A stretch of 64,000 bases of DNA from Paenibacillus algorifonticola (GTDB lineage Bacteria > Bacillota > Bacilli > Paenibacillales > Paenibacillaceae), in assembly GCF_000971975.1 (NCBI RefSeq), contig NZ_KQ040779.1, positions 1 to 64,000 of the forward strand, given 5' to 3'. The notes beneath the pieces are model-generated. The model did not search any database. It saw only the letters and a list, made by a program, of their open reading frames with translations, and was not told the DNA's origin. Below, in pieces: positions 7,167-14,261 of the stretch (positions within the stretch are counted from its first letter, which is position 1; each line of letters begins with the position of its first letter). A program made the position numbers and the translations under genes.

Positions 7167-8237
7167 CTACTCGACCCGGACAGCCTGCAATTGCGCCTGC
7201 AAGCACAGCTCTGCCGCTTTAAACGTATGCGCCTGCGGCATCGCAAGCTCCGTGCCATTCAAGCAATCAAGAATGAGTGCTCCAAAATAAGGGAAACCAA
7301 CCTTGTCTTTCACATCTATTTTTTGCTCGCCGTCTCCATTCACGAGGAACAGATGGTCGCTGCCGCCTCTCGTCAAATCGACATATTTGCGCAGCTCGAT
7401 ATAGCCTTTTGTCCCGAGAATAATCGTCCGGCCATCGCCCCAAGTAGACAAGCCATCCGGTGTAAACCAGTCCACGCGAAAATAATGCGTAGCCCCGTTG
7501 TCGCCGATAAGCGTAGCGTCGCCAAAGTCCTCAAGCTCTGGGTATTGCTTGTTATTGTAATTCGCTATTTTGCTGGATTGCACCGTCGCATCCTTACAGC
7601 CGGCGAAATACAGAAACTGTTCAATTTGATGGCTACCAATATCGCAAATAATGCCGCCGTACTGCTCCTTATTAAAAAACCAGTCTGGCCTAGCAGCTGC
7701 GTTCAAGCGATGCGGCCCCAATCCCATTACATTTAGCACGCGGCCGATAGCCCCGTCCTTTACGAGCTGCCCAGCGTATTCCGCGCATTCCACATGAAGG
7801 CGCTCGCTGTAATAAACCGCATAAATCTTGCCCGTAGCAGCCGTTACTTTACGCGCCTCAGCCAGCTGCTCCAGCGTCGTAAACGGCGCTTTGTCAGTAA
7901 AATAATGCTTGCCATGCTTCATAACCTCGACGCCCAGCGGGCCGCGCAAATTTGTAATCGCCGCTGCTGCAACCAGTACCACTTCCGCATCCTGCAAAAT
8001 TTGCTGCTTCGATTCCGCCGGGCGAACTTCAGGATAGGTGCGTACAAATGCTTCCACCTTTTTCGGATCTGGATCATACACCCACTTGAGCGTGCCGCCC
8101 GCTTCCCGAAGACCATTGCACATGCCATAAATATGTCCATGATCAAGCGACAAAGCCGCGAATACAAATTCTCCCTCTTTAACTACCGGCTTCGGCTTGC
8201 CTTTCGGGGCATAATTCATTCCATTTGCTGTTGACAT
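7167..8237 (-). CDS. Gfo/Idh/MocA-family oxidoreductase (356 aa)
   Basis: An NAD(P)-dependent sugar dehydrogenase-like protein. After a short N-terminal extension, the Rossmann region starts at FVFAALSLDHGHIYG, where the classic GxGxxG is replaced by LDHGHIYG, a variant found in one branch of the family. It has the TDKAPFTT segment, equivalent to the EKP motif but with Asp-Lys-Ala, and GGIICDIGSHQIEQFLYF, which holds the conserved His of the catalytic region. GGGAGG precedes the ATG. The altered nucleotide-binding and EKP motifs suggest a specialised role. It is in tandem with a more canonical paralogue upstream. Confidence 0.85.
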   Translation of the reverse strand: MSTANGMNYAPKGKPKPVVKEGEFVFAALSLDHGHIYGMCNGLREAGGTLKWVYDPDPKKVEAFVRTYPEVRPAESKQQILQDAEVVLVAAAAITNLRGPLGVEVMKHGKHYFTDKAPFTTLEQLAEARKVTAATGKIYAVYYSERLHVECAEYAGQLVKDGAIGRVLNVMGLGPHRLNAAARPDWFFNKEQYGGIICDIGSHQIEQFLYFAGCKDATVQSSKIANYNNKQYPELEDFGDATLIGDNGATHYFRVDWFTPDGLSTWGDGRTIILGTKGYIELRKYVDLTRGGSDHLFLVNGDGEQKIDVKDKVGFPYFGALILDCLNGTELAMPQAHTFKAAELCLQAQLQAVRVE

Positions 8238-8271
8238 AAATGTTGCCTCCCTCTCGCTTGCTCGTTAGTGG

Positions 8272-9432
8272 TTAGTGGGTACCTTTAACATCCAGCGTCT
8301 CATAACTGTTCGCATCTTTATGCTTATCCGAGCTCAGTATTTTCTCCTGCAGCTTCTCATAAAATAAATCCTCGTTAATCGGAAGATCGACCCATCCATC
8401 CGTCCAAGTGGAGAGCAGCATCGCATTGGACAGCTCCAGTCCCCTAATGCCTTCTTCGCCTGGAGCGAGCAGTGGCGTGCCATGCAGGATCGCATTTACC
8501 CAATCCTGAGTAATGCCCATATGATTGCCGCCATCGCTGACCGGAATTTCGAATTTCCAGCATTCCGGCTGGCCGAAGCCGCCTTTAAAGGTGGCATTAA
8601 ATTCAGTTTCAGACACGCGAAGACGCCAGAACGTCATTTTGTCATTTTCAATGACGATTTTGCCGCGTTCACCGGAAATTTCAAAACGGTTCGTTCCCGG
8701 CGACTCAAAGGTCGAGGTGACAAACACACCCGTTGCTCCATTTTCATATTCCACGTAAGCCGTCACATCGTTTTCCACTTCAATGTTCCGATGTTTTCCA
8801 AAGGAGCAAAAAGCACGTACGCGCTTTGGCATCATTCCTGTCGTCCACTGCCACAGATCAAGCTGATGCGGGTCCTGGTTCAGCAGTACGCCGCCGCCTT
8901 CGCCAGCCCATGTTGCACGCCAGCCGCCGGAATCGTAATAGCTCTGCGAACGGTACCAGTTCGTAATAATCCAGTTCGTGCGGCGAACTTCCCCAAGCTC
9001 CCCGGATGTAATCAAATCGCGAAGCTTCGCATACAGCGGATTCGTGCGTTGATTGTACATAATGCCGAATACTTTATTGCTGCGCGCTGCCGCTTCATTC
9101 ATCTCGCGTACCTGCTTCGTATAGACGCCAGCTGGCTTCTCAATCAATACATGCAGCCCAGCCTTCAGCGCTGCCGCTGCCTGCTGCGGATGATCATAAT
9201 GCGGTGTGCAGATAAGCACGCCGTCCACCTCGCCTGAGTAGAATAGTTCCTCAGCCGTCGAATACAGCTTTAGTTCTGTCCCCCACTCCTGCGCTGCCAG
9301 CTCCAAACGTTCGGAACGCACATCCGACACCGCAGCAAGCACAGCGCCCTCTACTCTTCCTTCAATCAAATAACGGGCATGTCCCGTTCCCATATTCCCA
9401 AGGCCCAATATGCCTATTCTGACTTTATCCAA
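8272..9432 (-). CDS. Gfo/Idh/MocA-family oxidoreductase (386 aa)
   Basis: A canonical member of the family: the Rossmann motif GILGLGNMGTGH (residues 7-18), HVLIEKPAGVY with the EKP lysine, and GGVLLNQDPHQLDLWQW with the catalytic His. It starts at TTG after GAGAGGATG. It probably oxidises or epimerises a sugar or sugar acid using bound NAD(P). It is the promoter-proximal gene of the oxidoreductase-oxidoreductase-isomerase-AraC-esterase unit. A cre-like sequence lies about 70 nt upstream, and a terminator separates it from the binding-protein gene, so the unit can be transcribed on its own. Confidence 0.9.
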   Translation of the reverse strand: MDKVRIGILGLGNMGTGHARYLIEGRVEGAVLAAVSDVRSERLELAAQEWGTELKLYSTAEELFYSGEVDGVLICTPHYDHPQQAAAALKAGLHVLIEKPAGVYTKQVREMNEAAARSNKVFGIMYNQRTNPLYAKLRDLITSGELGEVRRTNWIITNWYRSQSYYDSGGWRATWAGEGGGVLLNQDPHQLDLWQWTTGMMPKRVRAFCSFGKHRNIEVENDVTAYVEYENGATGVFVTSTFESPGTNRFEISGERGKIVIENDKMTFWRLRVSETEFNATFKGGFGQPECWKFEIPVSDGGNHMGITQDWVNAILHGTPLLAPGEEGIRGLELSNAMLLSTWTDGWVDLPINEDLFYEKLQEKILSSDKHKDANSYETLDVKGTH

Positions 9433-9500
9433 TGATTAACATCCTCTCTAAACCTGTTATAAGAAGGATTACTATAAATATATTGTAGCATAGATCGTTA

Positions 9501-9514
9501 TGTAAGCGTTTGAT
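9501..9514. promoter_or_regulatory. cre-like half-conserved site upstream of the oxidoreductase operon
   Basis: TGTAAGCGTTTGAT matches the catabolite-responsive element core (TGTAANCGNT) but not its last CA. It lies in the promoter region of the 8272-9432 gene. CcpA control is possible and is weaker evidence than the site at 16578. Confidence 0.4.
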
Positions 9515-9622
9515 TCAAAAAGCCGAATATCCACTCATCATTTAACTGTGATTGTACAGCTTGATCGGTATGCCTCGCGGCATGGACAATCGCTAGCCCC
9601 TCGTTGCCCTCTATTATTGCAT

Positions 9623-9667
9623 AAAAAAAAGCGGCGGATTCGTCCCTAAGGAACGCACCGCCGCTTT
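9623..9667 (-). terminator. Strong rho-independent terminator after the binding-protein gene
   Basis: AAAGCGGCGG and CCGCCGCTTT form a 10-bp arm, extended inside by GTTCC/GGGAC-type pairing, followed on the minus strand by eight T residues. It ends the transport operon. Confidence 0.9.
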
Positions 9668-9708
9668 GCCATCCATACCGAGAGCTGCCTCTGGTACGGC
9701 TTTGTCGC

Positions 9709-11304
9709 TTATTTAATATTTTTCTCTGTTACATAAGCTTGCCATTGTTTCATGTACTCGGCTTGAATTTTCTCAAGTCCAGCTTGCTTCGCTTTGTCCA
9801 TGAACGTTTTCAAGCCTTCCTCGATATTGTCCACGAGACCAGCTTGCAGCGGGAACAGGTATTGCTTCTCCACTTGCTCAAGTGCTGCTCTCTCGGCTTG
9901 GTACGTGCTGTAATCTTCGGCAAAGCCGTTAAATTTGTCTGGAACTTGGATTTTGTCCAACTCGTCGAAGATCGTTTTTACGCCGTCATAGTTTTTGTCA
10001 AACAGCATGAACTCTGGATTTCTCCATGCCCAGCCGTTCATTCCTTCACGAGCAAAGCCGTTGGAGCTTGCATCGCCGATCATTTGGTAGTAGCCATCTT
10101 TCACTTCATAGTTTTTGCCTTCAACACCGTATTGAGTCAACAGGTTGTAGCGTTGGTCCGTTACCATTTTTTCATAGAATGCCAGTGCGCGCTCTGCGTT
10201 TTTGCTGCTTGTTGGAATCGCAAAGCCATTGTGAATCGCATGTACTGGTGTTGCAATACCTGTTGTAAGCGGGAATGGGTAGTATTTCAGCTCCCAATCC
10301 GGGTGAGCGGCTTGCACTTTAATAACCGAATCATTGAAACGAGTTGGGTTGTCGCCGAAAATCGTTGCTGCTTTGCCGCTTGTCAGCTGCTCCTGAATAA
10401 CGTCGTTGATGTTAAGCACGTTTTTCGGGATGTAGCCGTTTTGCTGCCAGCGCTTAATCAGCTCCAAATCCGCTTTTTGCTCATCCGAGCCCCAGTATGT
10501 GTAAATGTTGCCTGGCTCGAAGTAGTTCACGCCAAGACCGTAAGGCAGCGCGCCGATTGCTTTGTGCTCGATATCGCGAATTTGGTTCACGAGGCTGCCG
10601 CGAACGTCTGCACCAAGTGCGATTGGACGCATGCTCGGCTCATTGGCTTTAATGCCAGCCAAATACTCTTCATACGTTTTCAAGTCTTTTGGCTCGGGAA
10701 GGTTGTATTTTTTACGAAGGTCTTCGCGCCATACGAAGCCGTTTGTTACATACTCTTTGTACGTTGCAGGAACGGTAAAGATTTGGTTGTCGATTTTAAC
10801 CGCTTCCCACATATCTTGCGGCACGAACTCATTCAGCTTCGGAGCAGCTACAGGAAGCAGCTTGTCGAGCGGCTGGAATGCGCCTTTTTTCGCGTAGGAC
10901 TGGTATTGCGTCCATTCCGCTGTAAAGATCAGGTCGACCTGTTGGCCGGAGCCAAGCAGCAATTTATATTTTTGCTCCCAATCCGTCCATGACGTGTAGT
11001 TGAATTTGACTGTTGCATTCAAATCCTGAAGTGCCATTTCGTTGATTTTGTCTTGAATGGTAGCGAGATCCTTCGGCGCATCGCCTAGCATATAAAATTG
11101 CAATTCTACTTTTTTGGAAGTATCGATACCCGTTTTCTCGCCTGCTTGCGCATTGTCCGGCGATGCGGTAGCCGCTGCGCTATCTGCTGGACTGCTGGAT
11201 GCTGCCGTATTTCCGCCACCATTGCCGCTGCAAGCTGCGATCATGCTCATAAGCAGCATTACGGTGAGAAGCATGACTAAACCTTTGCTCTTTTTCTTCA
11301 TCAT
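9709..11304 (-). CDS. Extracellular solute-binding lipoprotein of an LplABC-type ABC sugar transporter
   Basis: 531 residues, with a lipoprotein signal peptide (Lys-rich start, hydrophobic core, lipobox MIAAC with Cys25) followed by a low-complexity GGG/AASSSPADSAAATASP linker. The mature part resembles the family-1 binding proteins of the LplA/YtcQ group that carry oligosaccharides to CUT1-type importers in Paenibacillus and Bacillus. GGGAGG precedes the ATG. It follows the 11390-12283 permease gene and has its own terminator. No ATPase gene is present; such systems normally share the MsmX-type ATPase encoded elsewhere. The sugar is unknown; pectin-derived oligosaccharides are plausible given the neighbours. 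Confidence 0.9.
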   Translation of the reverse strand: MMKKKSKGLVMLLTVMLLMSMIAACSGNGGGNTAASSSPADSAAATASPDNAQAGEKTGIDTSKKVELQFYMLGDAPKDLATIQDKINEMALQDLNATVKFNYTSWTDWEQKYKLLLGSGQQVDLIFTAEWTQYQSYAKKGAFQPLDKLLPVAAPKLNEFVPQDMWEAVKIDNQIFTVPATYKEYVTNGFVWREDLRKKYNLPEPKDLKTYEEYLAGIKANEPSMRPIALGADVRGSLVNQIRDIEHKAIGALPYGLGVNYFEPGNIYTYWGSDEQKADLELIKRWQQNGYIPKNVLNINDVIQEQLTSGKAATIFGDNPTRFNDSVIKVQAAHPDWELKYYPFPLTTGIATPVHAIHNGFAIPTSSKNAERALAFYEKMVTDQRYNLLTQYGVEGKNYEVKDGYYQMIGDASSNGFAREGMNGWAWRNPEFMLFDKNYDGVKTIFDELDKIQVPDKFNGFAEDYSTYQAERAALEQVEKQYLFPLQAGLVDNIEEGLKTFMDKAKQAGLEKIQAEYMKQWQAYVTEKNIK

Positions 11305-11389
11305 GTGAATCCTCCCTTTTATAAGTTGAACCTATATATGTTAGCTGGACCCTAGTAGCAAGCTTGCCGCTATGCACTCTGGTACAGTT

Positions 11390-12283
11390 CTAACCTTTGA
11401 CAGCCCCAATCGTCAAGCCTTTTACAAAATAACGCTGAACGAAAGGGTAGAGGAACAAAATCGGGCCAGTTACAATAATCGCCATTGCCATCTTGGTTGA
11501 TTCCATCGGCATGTCGCCACCAAGCGAAACGCCTGTGCCTGCTCCCATTTGAGACAGGAAGCTCATCGCATTGATGATGTTGTACAAATAATATTGAAGC
11601 TGGTACATCGTCGTGTCATTGATAAACAGCGAGGATGTAAACCAGTCATTCCAGTAAGCCAGCGCCAGGAACAGGCCGACGGTTGCGATGCCCGGCATCG
11701 ACAATTGCAGCACGATGCGAGCGTAGATCGTAAAGTCATTCGCGCCATCGATTTTAGCCGATTCCGTTACTTCGTCAGGCACGGCGGAGCGGATGAAGTT
11801 TTTCATCAATATAATGAGGAACGGCGTCATAAGTCCTGGGAGAATGAGCACCGCATACGTATCGGTGAGCTGCAAATATTTCGTCAGCATAATGTACCAC
11901 GGCACAAGGCCGCCTCCGAACAGCGTCGTGAAATAAATAAAGAAGGAGAAAAAATTCCGGTATTTAAAATCTCTGCGCTGCAGGACGTAACCCGCCATCG
12001 TAATGAAGAACAGGCCCAGAAATGTGCCGACGACTGTCGTCACTATCGTTACGGTGTAGGCATTGATGACCTGCTGCGGGAATCGCAGCACCGTCTTGTA
12101 GCCTTCGAGAGAAAACACCTGCGGGATCAAATGATACCCATCGCGGAGAATCGATTCGTTCTGGGTGAACGAAGCTGAGACAATGAGCAGAAACGGAAAC
12201 AGGCAAGCGACTGACGTGAGCAAAATAACTACGAAAGCAATAATGCGAAACAGCAGCATATAGCTGTCGTCTTTGATTTTCAT
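11390..12283 (-). CDS. CUT1-type ABC sugar permease (YtcP/LplC-like)
   Basis: 297 residues with six membrane segments, the first at about residues 11-33. The conserved cytoplasmic EAA-type loop is visible as DEVTESAKIDGANDFTIYARIVLQLSMPG, and the protein ends with the typical FVKGLTIGAVKG tail of LplC/YtcP proteins. GGAGG precedes the ATG. The upstream partner permease is 714 bp away instead of adjacent, because of the fold-back elements. Element A starts just upstream of this gene's ribosome site, so transcription from the upstream permease would pass through it. Its partners are the permease at 12998-13921 and the lipoprotein at 9709-11304. Confidence 0.9.
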   Translation of the reverse strand: MKIKDDSYMLLFRIIAFVVILLTSVACLFPFLLIVSASFTQNESILRDGYHLIPQVFSLEGYKTVLRFPQQVINAYTVTIVTTVVGTFLGLFFITMAGYVLQRRDFKYRNFFSFFIYFTTLFGGGLVPWYIMLTKYLQLTDTYAVLILPGLMTPFLIILMKNFIRSAVPDEVTESAKIDGANDFTIYARIVLQLSMPGIATVGLFLALAYWNDWFTSSLFINDTTMYQLQYYLYNIINAMSFLSQMGAGTGVSLGGDMPMESTKMAMAIIVTGPILFLYPFVQRYFVKGLTIGAVKG

Positions 12284-12301
12284 AAAGTAACCTCCATGTT
12301 C

Positions 12302-12559
12302 TCTTTGTGTCGGTGATTAGAATAAGTGCACTTGGTGAGGGTAGAATCGGCGCTGCGTAAAAGGTTTGGCTTCCGATCGCCATTGCCCGTGGAAATTTTT
12401 AACTATACCGCCAGCGGTAAATTTCCAGTGGCGAAAGCATATGCTTACGAAGCTGCTTTCCTGCGGAAAGCTTTAGCTAACGCTTCTCCAGCTCAAACCT
12501 TTTACTCCGCTCGTCCTCCTCTCACCAACACCCTTCTTCTAAAACACGAACCACAAAGA
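12302..12559 (+). repeat. Fold-back element A of a three-copy structured repeat family
   Basis: A 258-bp segment with nested inverted arms: TCTTTGTG/CACAAAGA (ends), TTGGTGAG (12332)/CTCACCAA (12521), GTAAAAGGTTTG (12357)/CAAACCTTTTAC (12494), GGAAATTT (12391)/AAATTTCC (12419), TACCGC/GCGGTA (12406/12414), AAGCATATGCTT (12436-12447) and GCTTTCC/GGAAAGC (12455/12465). Blocks such as TTCCGATCGCCATTGCCC and TTCTCCAGCTC recur in copies B and C, while the arms differ but stay paired. It shows no coding potential. It lies directly upstream of the lplC-like ribosome site. Confidence 0.8.
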
Positions 12560-12739
12560 TCGAATTCAATAGCAATAAGGGAATATTATGATGCTTATTA
12601 ATGTCTACATCTTTGTACTTCAAATCTCTACGCTCGTAAGCTTAAGCACTTGCTTGAGCTCTAAGGCACTGGCACTTGCTCTAGAAGGTGTAACGCAAGC
12701 CGAATGCGGCTAGGGATTTGTTTTTGCTCTTGGTGTTGG

Positions 12740-12763
12740 TTCTTGTTCTTGTTCTTGTTCTTG
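12740..12763 (+). repeat. Tandem hexamer repeat (TTCTTG x4)
   Basis: Four perfect copies of TTCTTG in the spacer between fold-back elements A and B. The rest of the 12560-12823 spacer holds no convincing gene; it is rich in short self-complementary words. Confidence 0.75.
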
Positions 12764-12823
12764 TCTTTTGAACTAAAAGGTAGAGCGCAAGCGCAAAAGC
12801 GGCTAAGCTGCTTTTTCCTCCCC

Positions 12824-13001
12824 CTAGGAGGGAGATGAAAAAGGCGAAGTGGAATGAAAAGGTTGAGTTGGAGAAGCGTAAGCGTTCGCTTTTACCCTTG
12901 AATTTCCCCCTTATGGGGGTTATTCGAAGAAATTCAAGGGTAATGGCGATCGGAAACCAAGCTTTTCATGCAACGCAGACTCTTTTTCATCGCACTCCTA
13001 G
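12824..13001 (-). repeat. Fold-back element B (inverted relative to A)
   Basis: Paired ends CTAGGAG (12824)/CTCCTAG (12995) and GATGAAAAAG (12834)/CTTTTTCATC (12982), and an inner arm TACCCTTGAATTTC (12893)/GAAATTCAAGGGTA (12929). Read on the minus strand it carries TTCCGATCGCCATTACCC and CGCTTCTCCAACTC, matching copies A and C, but it lacks the GCTTTCC hairpin. Its right end overlaps the stop codon of the upstream permease gene. Confidence 0.75.
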
Positions 13002-13921
13002 AACAGTGCGTATTCGTCGTTGATTTTGCGAATAATATAGTTGACCGTCATAATCAGGATGAAGCCGAACAACGATTGGTAAAGACCCGCGGCAGTCGAC
13101 ATCCCAATATCAAACGTTACTTTCAGCGAGCGGTACACATACGTATCCAGAATGTCCGTCGTATCATACAGCACCCCGTTGTTGCCGATTAATTGATAGA
13201 ACAAGTCAAACTGTCCTTTCATAATGCTGCCAAGAGCGAACAGCAGCAGTACGACGAATGTCGTTTTTAGCATTGGAACCGTAATGTACCAGATCCGTTG
13301 AAAAATGTTGGCGCCGTCAATTTTGGCTGCTTCATAATATTCATCGCTGATGCCTGTAATAGCGGCTAGATAGATAACCATGCTGTAACCGAGGTTTTTC
13401 CATAGATAGAACAAAATAATTAGCGGTACCCACACCCAAGGTGTATTGTACACATCAACCGGCTCGATGCTGAGCTGCTTGAGCAGCGTGTTCAAGAATC
13501 CGCTTTCATAGTTGAACAGATTGTACACGATAACGCTCAAAATAACGAACGATACGAAATAAGGCAAAAACATAATCGACTGCGTCAGCTTTTTGAACCA
13601 CTTTGATTTAAGCTCGCTCAGCAGAATAGCTAGCGCGATGGCGAGCACATTGCCAAGACCAATGAAGGCTACATTATAGCCAATCGTATTTAAGGTCAGT
13701 TTAGTCAAAATGCCGGATTGCCATAAAAACTTGAAGTTCTCCAGCCCAACGAATTCACTATTGAATAAGCTCGTATTATAATCGAACCTCGTGAAAGCGT
13801 AATAGATGCCGACCATCGGTAAATAAGAATTGATGATGAAAAATAAAATCGTCGGCAGCAGCATGAGAAATAAAATACGGTTGGTGATCAGCTCGTGAAA
13901 AAGACCTCTTCTGGTATTCAT
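12998..13921 (-). CDS. CUT1-type ABC sugar permease (LplB-like)
   Basis: The partner permease of the transporter. It has six membrane segments starting at about ILFLMLLPTILFFIINSYLPMVGIYYAF, and an EAA-type loop seen as DEYYEAAKIDGANIFQRIWYITVPML. The frame is open 99 nt further upstream, but I chose the ATG at 13921 (MNTRRGLFHE) because it gives a family-typical length of 307 residues and follows GGGGAG. An earlier ATG at 13966 is possible. The gene ends inside fold-back element B. It is first in the permease-permease-lipoprotein unit. Confidence 0.85.
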   Translation of the reverse strand: MNTRRGLFHELITNRILFLMLLPTILFFIINSYLPMVGIYYAFTRFDYNTSLFNSEFVGLENFKFLWQSGILTKLTLNTIGYNVAFIGLGNVLAIALAILLSELKSKWFKKLTQSIMFLPYFVSFVILSVIVYNLFNYESGFLNTLLKQLSIEPVDVYNTPWVWVPLIILFYLWKNLGYSMVIYLAAITGISDEYYEAAKIDGANIFQRIWYITVPMLKTTFVVLLLFALGSIMKGQFDLFYQLIGNNGVLYDTTDILDTYVYRSLKVTFDIGMSTAAGLYQSLFGFILIMTVNYIIRKINDEYALF

Positions 13922-14203
13922 GCAGGCTATGTCTCCCCTTTCAGCTTTGCTTTTTCTTTTTTTCATTTGTACGATGCTAGCTGCAATTGCCCTCATGCTC
14001 ACTTGCTCACTCCTATGCAATTGCTGATGTTGCGTCGTTCGTTGTGCCCTCAGTGTATAGCAGGCTCGGAACGGTCAGCTAGAGCAACATCAGGCAATTA
14101 GTGAAAAATGCTGTGAAAACGGAGGTGAACGAATTGCACCTCTATGCATTTTTTAGCTTTTCACAGGCTGTCCACTAACGCTACAAAGTGAAAAAAACAT
14201 AGA
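13922..14203. other. Intergenic region upstream of the permease operon
   Basis: Must hold the promoter of the transport operon, because the GH42 gene upstream ends in a terminator. I cannot pick a convincing -35/-10 pair. The first 99 nt could be an N-terminal extension of the permease. No other gene is seen. Confidence 0.4.
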
Positions 14204-14244
14204 GAAAAAGCCGTTTTTCCCAGTGTGAACAGGAAAAACGGCTC
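14204..14244 (-). terminator. Rho-independent terminator after the GH42 gene
   Basis: GCCGTTTTTCC (14210) pairs with GGAAAAACGGC (14232) across an 11-nt loop. On the minus strand the stem is followed by TTTTTCTC. Confidence 0.8.
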
Positions 14245-14261
14245 TTCTATAGCAGCCTCGC

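Noticed and set aside
9739..10992. 417-codon plus-strand frame opposite the binding-protein gene
   Set aside because: It is the antisense shadow of the lipoprotein gene; its translation has no coherent domain and no ribosome site.
12302..13001. Retron, group II intron or integron attC explanation for the fold-back elements
   Set aside because: No reverse transcriptase, intron domain V or integrase is visible nearby; the attC idea cannot be supported without an integrase or core sites.
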